From: Bagarius yarrelli
Lineage: Eukaryota > Chordata > Actinopteri > Siluriformes > Sisoridae
Direction: 5' to 3'
Assembly (NCBI GenBank): GCA_005784505.1
Contig: VCAZ01000045.1
Coordinates: 1,989,501-2,053,500, forward strand
DNA: 64,000 bases
The translations under genes and the position numbers were made by a program. The notes below the pieces were generated by a model. That model saw nothing but the letters and a program-made list of their open reading frames with translations, searched no databases and had not been told where the DNA came from. This document shows positions 10,990 to 21,231 of this stretch, piece by piece (the stretch's first letter is position 1; the number at the start of each line of letters is the position of its first letter).

Positions 10990-11450
10990 TGAATATAAAT
11001 ACCTTTATTTTGTCACATATACTTTTTACAGCATGGTGAAATTCTTTCTTCGCATATCCCATCTCAGTAAGTTGGGGTCAGAGCAGAGGGTTGCTATGAT
11101 GCAGCAGGAAGGGTTAAGGGTCTTGCTTATGGACCCAACGGTGGCTGGCTAGCTTGAACCCAGGTCTGCCTGGTCTTCAGATCAACAACTCATGCTGGAG
11201 GTGATGGAGATTGAACCCAGGTCTGCCTGGTCTTCAAATCAACAACGCAGGCTGGTGGTGGTGGAGCTTGAACCCAGCTCTTCCTGGTCTTCAGATCAAC
11301 AACTCAGGCTGGTGGTGATGGGGATTGAACCCAGGTCTTCCTGATCTTCAGATCAACAACTCAGGCTGGTGGTGGTGGAGCTTGAACCCAGGTGTTTTTT
11401 GGGGTTTTCAGATCAACAACTCAGCACCTTAACCATTTGAGCCCCAAAAT
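10990..11450 (-). mobile_element. Second SINE family, antisense, with tandemly expanded head
   Basis: The tail side (TTTACAGCATGGTGAAATTC, then GTTGGGGTCAGAGCAGAGGG) and central block (GGGTTAAGGGTCTTGCTTAT) precede a run of head modules. On the minus strand each module has GTTGTTGATCTGAAGACCAG, then a B-box-like GGGTTCAA, then CTCCACCACC. The family is also at 20980-21231 and 15376-15523. This copy is unusual in carrying five head modules instead of one or two. Confidence 0.8.
11154..11440 (-). repeat. 57-bp tandem array of SINE head modules (5 units)
   Basis: TTGAACCC recurs at 11154, 11211, 11268, 11325 and 11382, an exact 57-base period. Each unit also holds TGGTCTTCAGATCAACAACT or a close variant. 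The last unit is altered by a T/G-rich insertion near 11394-11406. Every unit carries the antisense of a Pol III B-box-like GGTTCAA, so the element has five potential B boxes. Confidence 0.9.
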
Positions 11451-11892
11451 GCTGGTATTCTTAAGGTCCACGAAGGGTCAGCTTCGCTTTAAATACTCCA
11501 AATCTTTACAAGGCAAATCCAACTGGAGCCGCCATGTTATCAGTGTCATTGCTATCAGGTTTAAATTAGGATCAGTCGTCTTTCAATACTAATTATTTCT
11601 TTAAACAGCGTAAATATTTTCTTTCTTCTATTTCCAGTTCATTCAGGATGATAATTATTCTTTGTCAAGAGTGAAAGTATTTGCATATTTGCCGATCATC
11701 AGCATAAAATAAAGTTTAGTCATTTTTTCAAGTTCAACACTATAAAACATTATGTATTCTTACAAAATCCAAACTATGATTCAGCAGTTCAGGATGTGTT
11801 CCAAATAAATTATAAATAATGTAGATTTTTTTTTGTTTTACGCTTCTGGTCAAATGTTTATAGACATCCGAAAATTCTTGTGTTATTACTAT
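11451..11892. other. Unique sequence, no gene seen
   Basis: No repeat family or convincing frame is recognised; the 66-codon frame at 11392-11592 begins inside the SINE. Confidence 0.5.
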
Positions 11893-12057
11893 TTACATTT
11901 ATACTTCTACGCCTATCGAAGCCGACTTACATTTACCTCATTTATGTTAGATAAAGCGGTTAGGGGCCTTGCTCAGGGGCCGAGCATTGGTAGGTTGATG
12001 GGGCTGAGACTTGATCTTCCAATCAGTAGTCCAACACCACCGAGCCACCCTTTCCCA
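11893..12057 (-). mobile_element. V-SINE-like tRNA SINE, antisense
   Basis: GACTTACATTTACCTCATTT, GGTTAGGGGCCTTGCTCAGG and CCAATCAGTAGTCCAACACC GAGCCACC follow the family order from tail to head. A small rearrangement is present in the core. The 85-codon frame on the plus strand over this region is repeat sequence. Confidence 0.8.
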
Positions 12058-12660
12058 AGTTTTATCATCATCACAGCTCAAATCGTATAATACAGAACAA
12101 GTTTTTTAAAATATATTTCAATTATTATGTAACATATAAACATATTAAGAAGTACAGTTCAGTCTTGCTGCTATTTATTTAAGAAAAATTGGTAGAAGAC
12201 AATTAGTTAAACAGACAAGTGGAAGAACGGAGTCAGGTTTAAAAGATACATAGAATTGTGTATCAGCAGAGAAACGATAAAATTTAATACCAAGTATAGA
12301 TACGATTACGATGACAGAAATTAAAAGGAAATTCGAAGAAGGAGGCTGCAAAGGGACATTTTGTCAGTCAGCATAAAATAGCGGAGATAATCGGAGATTG
12401 ACAGGCTGCACGTCCAACCTTTATTTTTGCTTAAATCTCTATATTATATAGATAAGTATTTGCTGAGTTACAACTTATTTGGTCACAGGCTTTGGAAAAC
12501 AGGTTTGCTCAAAAAGAGACGGCATCCTGTGTACCTAAATACCCCAAAATAAATAAATAAATAAATAAAAGTCATTTTTTTCTTTACAGTTTGGAATGAT
12601 GTTTTTTTTTTCATATATATTTAAGTAATATTTACTGTATAAAAAAAAAAAAAAAAAGAT
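12058..12660. other. AT-rich sequence with (AAAT)n and poly(A)
   Basis: A short (AAAT)n tract lies near 12547-12569 and an A-run at about 12641-12657. No gene is recognised. Confidence 0.6.
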
Positions 12661-12678
12661 GGAGGTGCCGGCACCTCC
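12661..12678. repeat. Perfect 18-bp GC-rich palindrome
   Basis: GGAGGTGCCGGCACCTCC is its own reverse complement. It sits between a poly(A) run and the start of a SINE and is strikingly GC-rich in an AT-rich setting. Function unknown. Confidence 0.9.
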
Positions 12679-12681
12679 GCG

Positions 12682-12884
12682 GACCTCAGTGGTGGTTCAG
12701 TGGTTAAGGTGTTTGATTAATACCTAGACGATCAGAAGACAGGGGTTCCATTCCCAGCACCACTATGTTTCCGCTGCTGGGCCCCTGGAAAGGCCAAATT
12801 GTTCAGTCATATAAAAGAGATAAATGTAAAACGCTCTGGATAAGAAAGTCTGCCAAACTCCATAAATGTAAAAATGTAAATGTA
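12682..12884 (+). mobile_element. V-SINE-like tRNA SINE, full length but diverged
   Basis: Head GTGGTTCAGTGGTTAAGGTG, B-box-like GGGTTCCATTCCC, core GCTGGGCCCCTGGAAAGGCC (internal deletion), ATAAAAGAGATAAATGTAAA, tail CGCTCTGGATAAGAAAGTCT and a terminal AAATGTAAATGTA. Confidence 0.85.
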
Positions 12885-13124
12885 GTTTGACATGTTTATT
12901 TACAGACGATTAAAAAAAATAACGTTGCGAACATTTTTTCCTCCAATAAAATTCTAGCAGTGTCAGAAGATTGCAAAACTTTCCTGCAGTGCGATGCCTT
13001 CTACAATGACCATTAAACTTGGAACCAATAGGATTGTCAAACCTAATGACGCAGTTAGTAGACAACTTTAAACCCTTTGGGAAAAATGTGGAAAGGAGTC
13101 TGGTGGACGGTACAGCAAGAAGAG
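12885..13124. other. Unique sequence
   Basis: No gene or repeat recognised. Confidence 0.5.
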
Positions 13125-13190
13125 AAAAAGGAGTGTTTGTATGATGAAAAAGGAGTGTTTGTATGATGAAAAAGGAGTGTTTGTATGACG
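13125..13190. repeat. 22-bp minisatellite, three units
   Basis: Units at 13125, 13147 and 13169 read AAAAAGGAGTGTTTGTATGA TG, with one change in the last unit (TGACG). Near identity suggests recent origin. Confidence 0.95.
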
Positions 13191-13379
13191 AGTCGTTGCT
13201 GCTGTTTTTTTGCTGCTAGCAACAATTTAACAAGAGAACTCAGGTTATGCAGGAAACATGTTACGGATTGATGCCGTAAAACTCCGGACGAGTCTTCTTG
13301 TGTGTGTCTGTTTTTTGATGCGTCTTGACTGTTTATGCAGCCTGAGATAAATAATTATCAAAACAAAAATGGCGGAGAC

Positions 13380-13600
13380 ATTTAGCGATTAGCGATAACT
13401 GCAAAATACAAAGACGTTCACTAGGTAAGTCTTAATCCTGATGATGCTACAGATATCCATGGCTGGGGGCTAAGAGGATAATATTTGCTTTGTTCTCGGT
13501 GTGAAAGGGATGGTAGACATTCTCTGCCTGCTGTCAATCACAGTGACCTTGGCCAATGGCAGGCAACAGTTACCCCCTTTTTTTCCCCATGCTAGAGACT
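13380..13600. promoter_or_regulatory. Candidate regulatory segment
   Basis: A repeat-free block with TGACCTTGG (13544-13552, the reverse complement of CCAAGGTCA, a nuclear-receptor half-site of the ERR/SF-1 type) immediately followed by a CCAAT box (GGCCAATGGC, 13551-13560), and a TGTCAATCA site just upstream. Site matches only; function inferred. Confidence 0.25.
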
Positions 13601-14435
13601 CTTACAAAATACAACATGCGTTCTCACTCGATGAACTTTAAAACCTATATAGTTGCCCGTTTTTCTGATTAAATTAGTTTTAGATATATTAAATAAATAA
13701 ACAAATTCTCCCTTTTTGATTAATTCAATTAAAAACGAATCAGTAAATTATAGCTGACATATTTTGCCGTATTTATATCATTGAATATTTAAGAAAAATA
13801 GGCCAACGGATTATAACAATACATAATAAATAGATTTAATATTAAACACCGACCAGGTTACCAGGTACCAAAAGATATTTGCTTCCTGACGTCATTTTAG
13901 GTAAGTATCAGCTGTCAAAACTGTCAAACGCTATGCAGCCAAGAGAATCAGCCAACGAGCGATGAATACTTAGCAAAGATTACAATTTATATCTATTTAT
14001 AAACATACATATTTACATAGCACTGGCAGTAAGTTTCTGTGTTGATGGATGTCTGGTCTGGTCTTGTTTTAGTTGACGACTTCATGGTTTCTCTTTTAGC
14101 CCAGTTCGGATTGCATAGACGAGACATGCAGTGGGACCTCCCAAACTGCTATTTTAGTGTCAAAAGTAAAGTAGGTGTTAAAAAAAAGAGCAAGAGAGCA
14201 TCAGATCCCACTCTATATGGTATCAGACATGTGTCCCCTGTGGTACATGGAATGTGGATTCGCATGTGTTATTGTCTGGTGGCGTGGAAAGTGGCAGAAG
14301 GTGGAAAGTGACCCGGGGTGTTCTTCATTCTGGATGTCGTGTGTGTGTGTTGTGTGTGTGGTCTAAACAGTGAGACACACGACCAGACTATCTCTGGCAA
14401 GTGTGTTTTGTTTTTTAAGCCTGATTTCAAATCAG
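13601..14435. other. Unique sequence, no supported gene
   Basis: Two overlapping frames of 90 and 63 codons (14039-14366) lack recognisable domains; the latter ends in GT-rich simple sequence. I do not call a gene. Confidence 0.5.
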
Positions 14436-14625
14436 ATCTCAGAGCCCAGTGGCGGCTTCAGTGACGCTCCGGCTAATTTTAATCACTCCAGTGCTCACTG
14501 ACATATTTGGGCAAAATGGACACCACTCTGCAGCTGTCCCTCAGCTCCAATTACGTCCCGTTAAAAAGTAGGCATAAAAATAAATGGTGGTGAGAATGTT
14601 CGGGCAAGGCATGGAGCCTGACTGG
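14436..14625. promoter_or_regulatory. Candidate conserved non-coding element
   Basis: Repeat-free, with GGCTAATTTTAATCAC (TAAT cores), an E-box-like GCAGCTGTCC and CCAATTACGTCCC close together. This is enhancer-like texture, with no sustained open frame. Conservation is untested. Confidence 0.25.
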
Positions 14626-15375
14626 CTCAAATGTTTTTGGACTGCACTTATTTAGGATTTAAAAGCGTGAATTATTTTCCATGGAACCAGCAGCCTTTCG
14701 AAAACTATACCGATCAATGGACACCAGTAGCACTACCAAGTTTTGCATTTACAATGCAGGTCTTGATTCGCTATTTCAATCTTGTGATTAGATTAGATTT
14801 TTTTTTCAGATCTTTTAAAACTGACCCGTATTCGATATCTGCATTTAATTTATTCACGGCAGAAGAACACAAGATAGACATACTGACCGGAAATAGTGCG
14901 GTACACGAAGAGGAAATAATGAATTGGTGTTTGTATATTTGTTTATGTATATTTTTATGTATATGTATATATAGGTCACTGTTGGTGTCCACCTGAGTTG
15001 ACGTCATGCGCCAGCGTCGTTCATTCAATGACGTTTGACTTGTATTGACTCGTATCGTGGTGAAAATCCGATCTGTCTTCCATCATTTTATATACAATAG
15101 GACAGAGGCCTAAAACCATTCTAAAAATGTTGGAATCCATGTGCATTTTTTTCCTGCTTACACCATAGTGGATCATATCCCATCTGTGCCACATTGGAGA
15201 AAATAAAATCTTGAAGCATGCGGTGTAAATGCGGCCAAATTGCCACTGTCTCTATCTGTTTAGCACTTATAAATATTCAATTTGGACCAAAACGCCTCTG
15301 AAAAAGTTTTGGGACATGGCTGTGGGAATTTTTTGTTCACATATAAATTACGACACAATAAAATTCTTTTTTTTG
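14626..15375. other. Unique sequence, no supported gene
   Basis: A 121-codon frame (14631-14996) and an overlapping 85-codon antisense frame have compositions expected of AT-rich non-coding DNA. No motif was recognised in either. Confidence 0.5.
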
Positions 15376-15523
15376 CATACCCCAGCTTGGAGGTTGGGGG
15401 GAAGTGCGGAGTCAGACATATTACATTCCCCCTGGAGCAAGGAGAGTTCAGTACCTTGCTAAAGAGCTAAACAGTGGCAGAACTGGGGCTTAAACCCTGA
15501 TCTAATCAACACTAAACCATAAG
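15376..15523 (-). mobile_element. Second SINE family, antisense, single head module
   Basis: TACCCCAGCTTGGAGGTTGG, CATTCCCCCTGGAGCAAGGA, CTAAACAGTGGCAGAACTGG and GGCTTAAACCCTGATCTAAT match the family of 10990-11450 and 20980-21231 in order. Only one head module is present. Confidence 0.6.
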
Positions 15524-16995
15524 ATGTTTGCACACCAAAGATGGGAGCCACATCTAGACTTCCTGGTTAAGGAGACCAGTAACTTGTTTATCCTTCCATA
15601 AAGTTATCCGTTGTTGTTATGGTTGTTTTGAGCAACTTTTGATTTTAAAAATGACACAGGAAGATGATTTTTCTTATAATGTTTTCACTTTTTCAGCCAT
15701 ACATCACAATAGGACCCTCCATGCTTTACAGTCAAGATGAGAGAAAATCCAAGATTGAAAATCTTTAGCTATAGTCGATAGAAACTTTTGACATTAACTG
15801 TAGTTGACAACATAATCGTTTATATCAAACATACTTTATTTCGGCTTATTACCTTCTAGAAAGAACAGAAAAAGTCAGAAATAAAAAAAATGTACCTCTT
15901 ATTCATATTTAGTTTTATATCAATGGGGAACTCGTTATTTGTTTAATCCATATCACATGTTTGTATTATCTTATATAAATATATATAATTTCTGCAAAAA
16001 TACTAGCGTAATCTTGTTTTTCTGTCACAATATATAGTACGTTTCTCATTTGTTTATTTACATATTCACATTTAACACATGAAACATCTCTCTTGACGTT
16101 TTTATCTGTCTGTAAATGTTGTTTGTACAGTCCGTAAGGTGTAATCAATCCCTTGCAAGATGCTTAATTGTGCAGATCAAGGTTTATTGAGTGACTCAGT
16201 GGTGCTATTAACATGAGGTGAGTGAAACTACTATTGCAGATCCAGCTGACCAAATAAAATACACACACACACACCCTTCTGGGATACTTTAAGATGCTTA
16301 GCTGGGATGTTTTTAGTGTACTTTAGTGCTTAGTTCAATCACAGTATTTTATAGCCTTAAATGTTGTCCAGGTATGAAACCTTCACACGGCGACTTCTTT
16401 ATGGCAAAAGCCATAGACTTATTCAGCATATTTTACATAATATTTATTTCCTCACTGCAGTGTGATTTCCCTTGATCTCCATTCTTACCCCGTTATTTTA
16501 AACCATCTTTTTAAAACGTGAACTTTATCGCCGTTGTTGGCACTTGGCTGTTTAAGCCACTCAATCCAAGGTTCCGAAAGACGACAGTGATGGACGGCCG
16601 ACCTCGGAAAAGTGGATATGCACTTACAGCCGATGGTGGTAAAGCTCAAGGCGACACCTGGGTCAGTGCAGACCTGCGGTATAATAGAGGAGATTTGTCA
16701 TGATCCTATTTCTGTTTGGATGCCACATGTGCTCTAGGGATTAAGAAGTATGTCGCAGGTATGGACACTGGGCTTTCAGCTGTAAAAATGCTCTGAGCTC
16801 ATATAATATAGCATTTGTAGAACCCTTAAGCTAGATAAATGCTAATGTGCTGCTTGTGTCGCAAGTAACAAAACCCCAAGTGGCCCCAAGGTTTGGATTA
16901 TCCTATTAGTTAAAGGTGGGCTATTCAATAATTTAGAGCAGACTATGGCAAAAACCTGATCATCCTTTCATTTTAACCTTGATCTGGGAACCTTT
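15524..16995. other. Unique sequence with short (AC)n, no supported gene
   Basis: An (AC)n tract lies at 16260-16275. A 61-codon frame at 16518-16703 is relatively GC-rich and repeat-free but has no recognisable domain. Confidence 0.5.
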
Positions 16996-17385
16996 TGTAA
17001 CTGGAAGTGGACTTAAAACACAAGGGTAGTAGAACCAAACAGAACGGTTTATTCCAAAGGCTGAAAACAGACAATCAACAGAAGAAAATTGTGGACTTTG
17101 AGGTTTTTAGTGTAAATGAGGAACTTAGAATGGACAGGATTACCCAGAGCACAGGGATATCAGGAGTCTTAAAATCACACTCAGAACAAGGAGGAATCTG
17201 GAAATCCTTGAGCAACCAAACAAAGAACTTGGAAACAATGAAACGGTGGAGAATTTAAAGTGAGTCCTTCGTCCACAAGGCGAGACCAGACAGTGGGTCC
17301 ATGTATGTTAGGAGCTTAAGTAGTGAGTGTGTGTTATTGGGGAATAAGTAATCAGTATTCATGTGATTGTGATCTTATGACCTTA
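16996..17385 (-). mobile_element. Solo LTR-like element, antisense
   Basis: On the minus strand this has a CTTAAGCTCC promoter-like region, a transcribed part rich in CTC motifs, a poly(A) signal AATAAACCG (reverse of CGGTTTATT near 17045-17053), then CTGTTTGGTTCT and a terminus GTCCACTTCCAGTTACA. The same layout is seen at 17676-18072 and 43566-44064. No internal retroelement genes are adjacent. The 83-codon frame here is fortuitous. Confidence 0.5.
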
Positions 17386-17675
17386 AACATCTCCAGAAAT
17401 GTTGGCGGTCACAAGTTTAGACAAATAAGAAGGTTCCAGACCTTAAAAACAAAGAGTAAAATCTTAAACTCTATTCTAAAACATAGCAGCAACCAACACA
17501 GATCATGTCTCTCACATGCTAATGGAAGTCAATTTGCTTTAGATAGATATGATACATTTACATTTACATTGTCTACGACCAAATCGAGGCTAAAATCGCA
17601 CAGTTACGCTCGGTTTGAGACAACCCTCCATGGCCATACAAAGCTCCTGACTGCTTTTCTGTCAGTCTTAAGGTT
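17386..17675. other. Inter-repeat sequence, possibly a LINE-derived scrap
   Basis: AATCTTAAACTCTATTCTAA followed by AACATAGCAGCAACCAACAC resembles antisense fish LINE sequence, but it is too short and diverged to assign. A 118-codon frame covers it without recognisable domain. Confidence 0.3.
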
Positions 17676-18072
17676 TTAGAACCAAACAGACCAGTTTATT
17701 CGCAGAAATGGACAACAGAATTCGAATGTAGGAATTCGAAGAACTTAGAGACTTTAGTGCGACTGAGAAACTTTGAGAACACTGAATTACCCAGAAAACT
17801 GGACAGTCGCTGGGAACACTCAGGCAGTCTAAGAGTCTGAAACTTTTTTGGTAATAGGAGTCTGGAAGTACAGGAAAGTCTAGAGAGACATTGGAAACGA
17901 AGCGACGTGGGAGTGTGTTCTTGTTCTATTGGTTTAGACCAGAGTTTAGACCACCCAAAGTAGGGTGGGTAAGCTGTTAATTTACCGTGCTTGAGTGTAA
18001 TTAGGGAAATGGGAATCAGGTGAGATGTGGTTTAAATTTGTGATAATGCCTGGATGGCGTGTGTCCGTAACA
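17676..18072 (-). mobile_element. Solo LTR-like element, antisense, second copy
   Basis: AGAACCAAACAGACCAGTTT ATTCG (antisense poly(A) signal region) matches 17031-17054 and 43600-43622. The minus strand begins TGTTACGGACACACGCC at 18072, a plausible TG-terminal LTR start. It lies about 290 bases from the preceding copy in the same orientation but is diverged from it. Confidence 0.5.
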
Positions 18073-18249
18073 AATATACTAACCAACGTTTTACTGATAT
18101 AGGAAGTGATTTTATTAGTAGATACCTTCTATTTTACTTTTATCATTCAGTCATACAGTCAAATAACTTTTACTACATTCTGTGACCTTGAAGAAAGCTC
18201 TCAGAGACACATTGCTCCAGAAACAGGACATTCCTAATGGGCTTAGCAT
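18073..18249. other. Unique sequence
   Basis: Nothing recognised. Confidence 0.5.

Positions 18250-18337
<88 letters not shown>
18250..18337. repeat. Poly(A) followed by (TA)n array
   Basis: About 27 A residues run straight into about 30 TA units. This could mark the tail of a retroposed element that later expanded, but no element body is recognisable upstream. Confidence 0.95.
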
Positions 18338-18340
<3 letters not shown>

Positions 18341-18349
18341 ACTACACCG

Positions 18350-18395
18350 ATGACTACAACAACAAATATATGTATATATTTGTCGTTGTAGTCAT
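18350..18395. repeat. Near-perfect inverted repeat (21-bp arms, 4-base loop)
   Basis: ATGACTACAACAACAAATAT A (18350-18370) pairs with 18375-18395 with one mismatch around the loop TGTA. It is immediately downstream of the (TA)n array, so together the region is strongly hairpin-prone. Confidence 0.9.
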
Positions 18396-18935
18396 GTCTT
18401 TAATGAGACCAAGTCAGATGACTCTTAATCCCTTCATCTGACAACACAGCCTGCACGCCAGGACAAGGATTTGTCCTTAAAGCCCTGGGGCTGACAGGCT
18501 TTCATGGATGTTTCATTTTGAGAAAGCGCCATGCTCTGACACAACAAAAGGTTTATCTGTATCAGCCGATGAGAGGCCAGTGTAAGACTTAGATTAGCAG
18601 AGTAGCATGTGGTTGCTGGGTATCTATTTAATACTGTACTAATTTACTTGAACTTATACTGGAAAAAGACTTCCCGGTTCCAACATCCTATTTCACATCA
18701 CGTTAAACATCCTAGGATACGTTATGGACCTAATAATCCAGGTGCTACAGCAGCTTCCCACAATGCAAGTAATCTAATTAAACAACTTACTGTTAAAACA
18801 GCATCCTAAATAGAGCAGAAGGAAAACTGACATGCGTAAGAGCACTTCACTTTAGCGAGCATCCGAGGATCTGATTACTCACCAACGTCTCCACTCGGCT
18901 TGCAAACCTGAGCACTTCACGGCGCTTTGCTCTCA
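18396..18935. other. Unique sequence, no gene seen
   Basis: No recognisable gene or repeat family; short frames only. Confidence 0.5.
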
Positions 18936-19037
18936 TTTTTAATGATCACACTCACTGATATTGCTTTGCTCGCTCAGGTCAGGTCAGTCGTTTTTAATGA
19001 CCACACTCACTTATATTGCTGGGCTCGCTCAGGTCAG
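18936..19037. repeat. 55-bp tandem duplication (2 units)
   Basis: TTTTTAATGATCACACTCAC at 18936 and TTTTTAATGACCACACTCAC at 18991. Both units end in CGCTCAGGTCAG. Confidence 0.9.
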
Positions 19038-19232
19038 ACGCCCTCGTGCTCTCTATTAAAGATACGCTTTAAACAACTTTCGATCTTAAACAAAAAAAAA
19101 TTCAGAAAGGAAAATGTTGAATCTCATTAGCACACGGTAGCAGCCAAGAGAAATAGCAAAAACCCAGGATTGATTAAATACTAAGTAAGTCGCTTGGTTC
19201 TGTCTTAGTTTCGAGAAGTATCAGAGAAACAG

Positions 19233-19420
19233 GTGAAGTGGTAGTGTAGTGGTCAAGGTTTTAGACTGCGAATTGGAAGATCAAGGTTTGATTACCACAA
19301 TTAGGTTGCCAATGCTGGACCCCGGAGCAAGGCCCTTAACCCCTAATTGCTCAGTTGTATAAAAGAGATAAATGTAAGTCGTTCTGGATAAGGATGTCTA
19401 CCAAATGCTGTAAATATAAA
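19233..19420 (+). mobile_element. V-SINE-like tRNA SINE, near full length
   Basis: GAAGTGGTAGTGTAGTGGTC head, GGTTTGATTACC B-box-like, CCCCGGAGCAAGGCCCTTAA CCCC core, AAGTCGTTCTGGATAAGGAT and ACCAAATGCTGTAAATATAA tail. All parts are in order. Confidence 0.9.
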
Positions 19421-19811
19421 CAGGGTAAAACACAGAAAAGAAAAACTTAATCTTTGGTATTGATGCATCTTTACAGATAAATCTACCAAGTCTGTTTTTG
19501 AACAGGACAAAACATTATGTTCTTTCAAAGACATCAAAGATATTTTGTCTTCACCTATGATTTATGGCAGCTGCAGTTGTTTTCTCTTGAGCCTGGGCAA
19601 CAAAAGTATTCATATGTGAATTCCTTTGCTTTGAAGGTGCAACTATAAATCTGAAGGTTTTGGCTGAATTCCTTCTTTTCGAGTATGTTTGATGGAGGTG
19701 TTGAAAGTTCTTTTTTTTTTTTTTATATCAGATCTTAAGAATGTACTGTATGAACGTATCGATCTTTTGGAAAGGTTTTAACTGCTTGGCCCGGGCTACT
19801 TCTTGTGTTGA
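19421..19811. other. Unique sequence with poly(T)
   Basis: A poly(T) tract lies near 19711-19724. No gene is seen. Confidence 0.5.
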
Positions 19812-19930
19812 ACAAGCTTATATTTTAGAGATGCTTTTATCCAAAGTGGCAAAGGAGTAAGATGGAGTAAAATCCAAGCATATACTTGAGCAGTCGGTTG
19901 AAGGTCTTGTTCAAGTGTCACACTGTAGCT
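19812..19930 (-). mobile_element. Degenerate SINE fragment, antisense
   Basis: GATGCTTTTATCCAAAGTGG, followed by GGTCTTGTTCAAGTGTCACA, fits the tail-to-core antisense order of a related fish SINE subfamily (ATCCAAAGCGACTTACA type). Strongly diverged. Confidence 0.4.
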
Positions 19931-20052
19931 TTCTGACAAACTTTTTTTTTTGTTCTGTCCGGTGATTAATCTAAATATTAAAAAAGCTAGACACAAAATA
20001 ATCTATGTTATTTAATCAAATATAGCAAGCGAATTATAGTATATCAACTTGG

Positions 20053-20222
20053 TGGAAGCATGGTGATTGAGGTGGTGGAGTGCTAATTGGAAGATCTTGG
20101 TACGGTTTCCACTGTTGGACCCCTGAGCAAGGCTCCTAACCTCAATTGCTTGGTTGTATAAAATAGATAAATGGAAGTCGCTCTGGATAAGAACGTCTGT
20201 TAAATGCCATAAATGTAAATGT
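20053..20222 (+). mobile_element. V-SINE-like tRNA SINE
   Basis: GTTGGACCCCTGAGCAAGGC TCC core, TAAAATAGATAAATGGAAGT and CGCTCTGGATAAGAACGTCT then GTTAAATGCCATAAATGTAA. A deletion affects the head and B-box region. Confidence 0.85.
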
Positions 20223-20884
20223 TATACAATGCAGAAGACTCATTCAGACGACTCCTCAAAAAGGAACATCTTGTAATAACTGTTATTATTTTGACCCCTT
20301 TCTATTTAGTCAATTGATGAGAAAAGCCAACCTTCCATTGTTTTCTGATAGCCTTATAAAGCCTGCTGTTTTCCTGCCCCAGAGGCAACTTAATAATCGA
20401 CTACAATGTTACACAATAAAAGAAAAATGTTTTCTGGCTATTTTTGGTGGTTGGTGGGCTAATTATGCAAATACGTTTCCTGTTATCTTAATGCTGTGCA
20501 ATGATTTCACAGATGTTCTCAACTACAGGGTGTGTTGTGGCACTGTGTCTTAAAAACCAACATGCTGGAGGTGTAAAGCTGTAGACGTTGATAATAGCCT
20601 ACACTCAATGATACAGTATATTTATATGATTTCATAAGGTTGTATGCTCATTAGTGTGTGTATATATATATATATAGTAACCATGTGATCAGCAACCTTT
20701 CACTGTCCATTTTAACACTGGAATAAAAAACTTGAAGGCATCTTCATTGATTTCTGACTGAATTGTTGTCCAGATTCTCATGAGGACTGTTTTACCAGCG
20801 CCGATCAATTAAGTCGAAACATGATTATGACCAAGCAAAGCGCTTTTCCACTTACTCCGAATGCAGTCGATTAGCTAAGACATA
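20223..20884. other. Unique sequence with short (TA)n
   Basis: A (TA)n tract lies near 20660-20677. A 79-codon frame at 20314-20553 has no recognisable domain. Confidence 0.5.
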
Positions 20885-20947
20885 CAATATCTCACAAAGT
20901 GAGTACATCCCTAGAATTTCAGCAAATATTTTAGCCTACTAAAAGGA

Positions 20948-20983
20948 CAGTACTATAGAAAGGGGCAGTACTATAGAAAGGGG
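20948..20983. repeat. 18-bp tandem duplication at SINE junction
   Basis: CAGTACTATAGAAAGGGG occurs twice in tandem (20948-20965 and 20966-20983), directly before the SINE head. Confidence 0.95.
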
Positions 20984-21231
20984 CAGTGGCGGCTCAAATG
21001 GTTCAGGTGTCGAGTTGCTGATCTGGAGACCAAGAAGACCTGGGTTTTATCCCCAGCTGGTGATCTGAAGACCAGAAACACCTAGGGTTCAAGCCCCAAG
21101 CCAACCACTGGTAACTGTTAAGGGTAAACCCTTGCTGCTCCAGGGGCAGCTGTATTATAGCTGACCCTGTGCTCTGACCCCAAATTACTAAGATAAAATA
21201 TGCAAAAAAAGATTTTCACTTCGCTGTAAAA
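20980..21231 (+). mobile_element. Second SINE family, nested in Tc1-like element, two head modules
   Basis: Head GGGGCAGTGGCGGCTCAAAT, two modules (GCTGATCTGGAGACCAAGAA .. CCTGGGTT and GTGATCTGAAGACCAGAAAC .. GGGTTCAAGCC), core TAAACCCTTGCTGCTCCAGG, then TGACCCTGTGCTCTGACCCC and a tail GATTTTCACTTCGCTGTAAA. This is the sense reference for 10990-11450. Confidence 0.85.

Noticed and set aside
11154..11440. Regularly spaced repeat that could suggest a CRISPR array
   Set aside because: The 57-base units are contiguous tandem copies with no unique spacers, and the sequence is a vertebrate SINE.
14631..14996. 121-codon frame
   Set aside because: AT-rich composition, opposed by an antisense frame, no motif.
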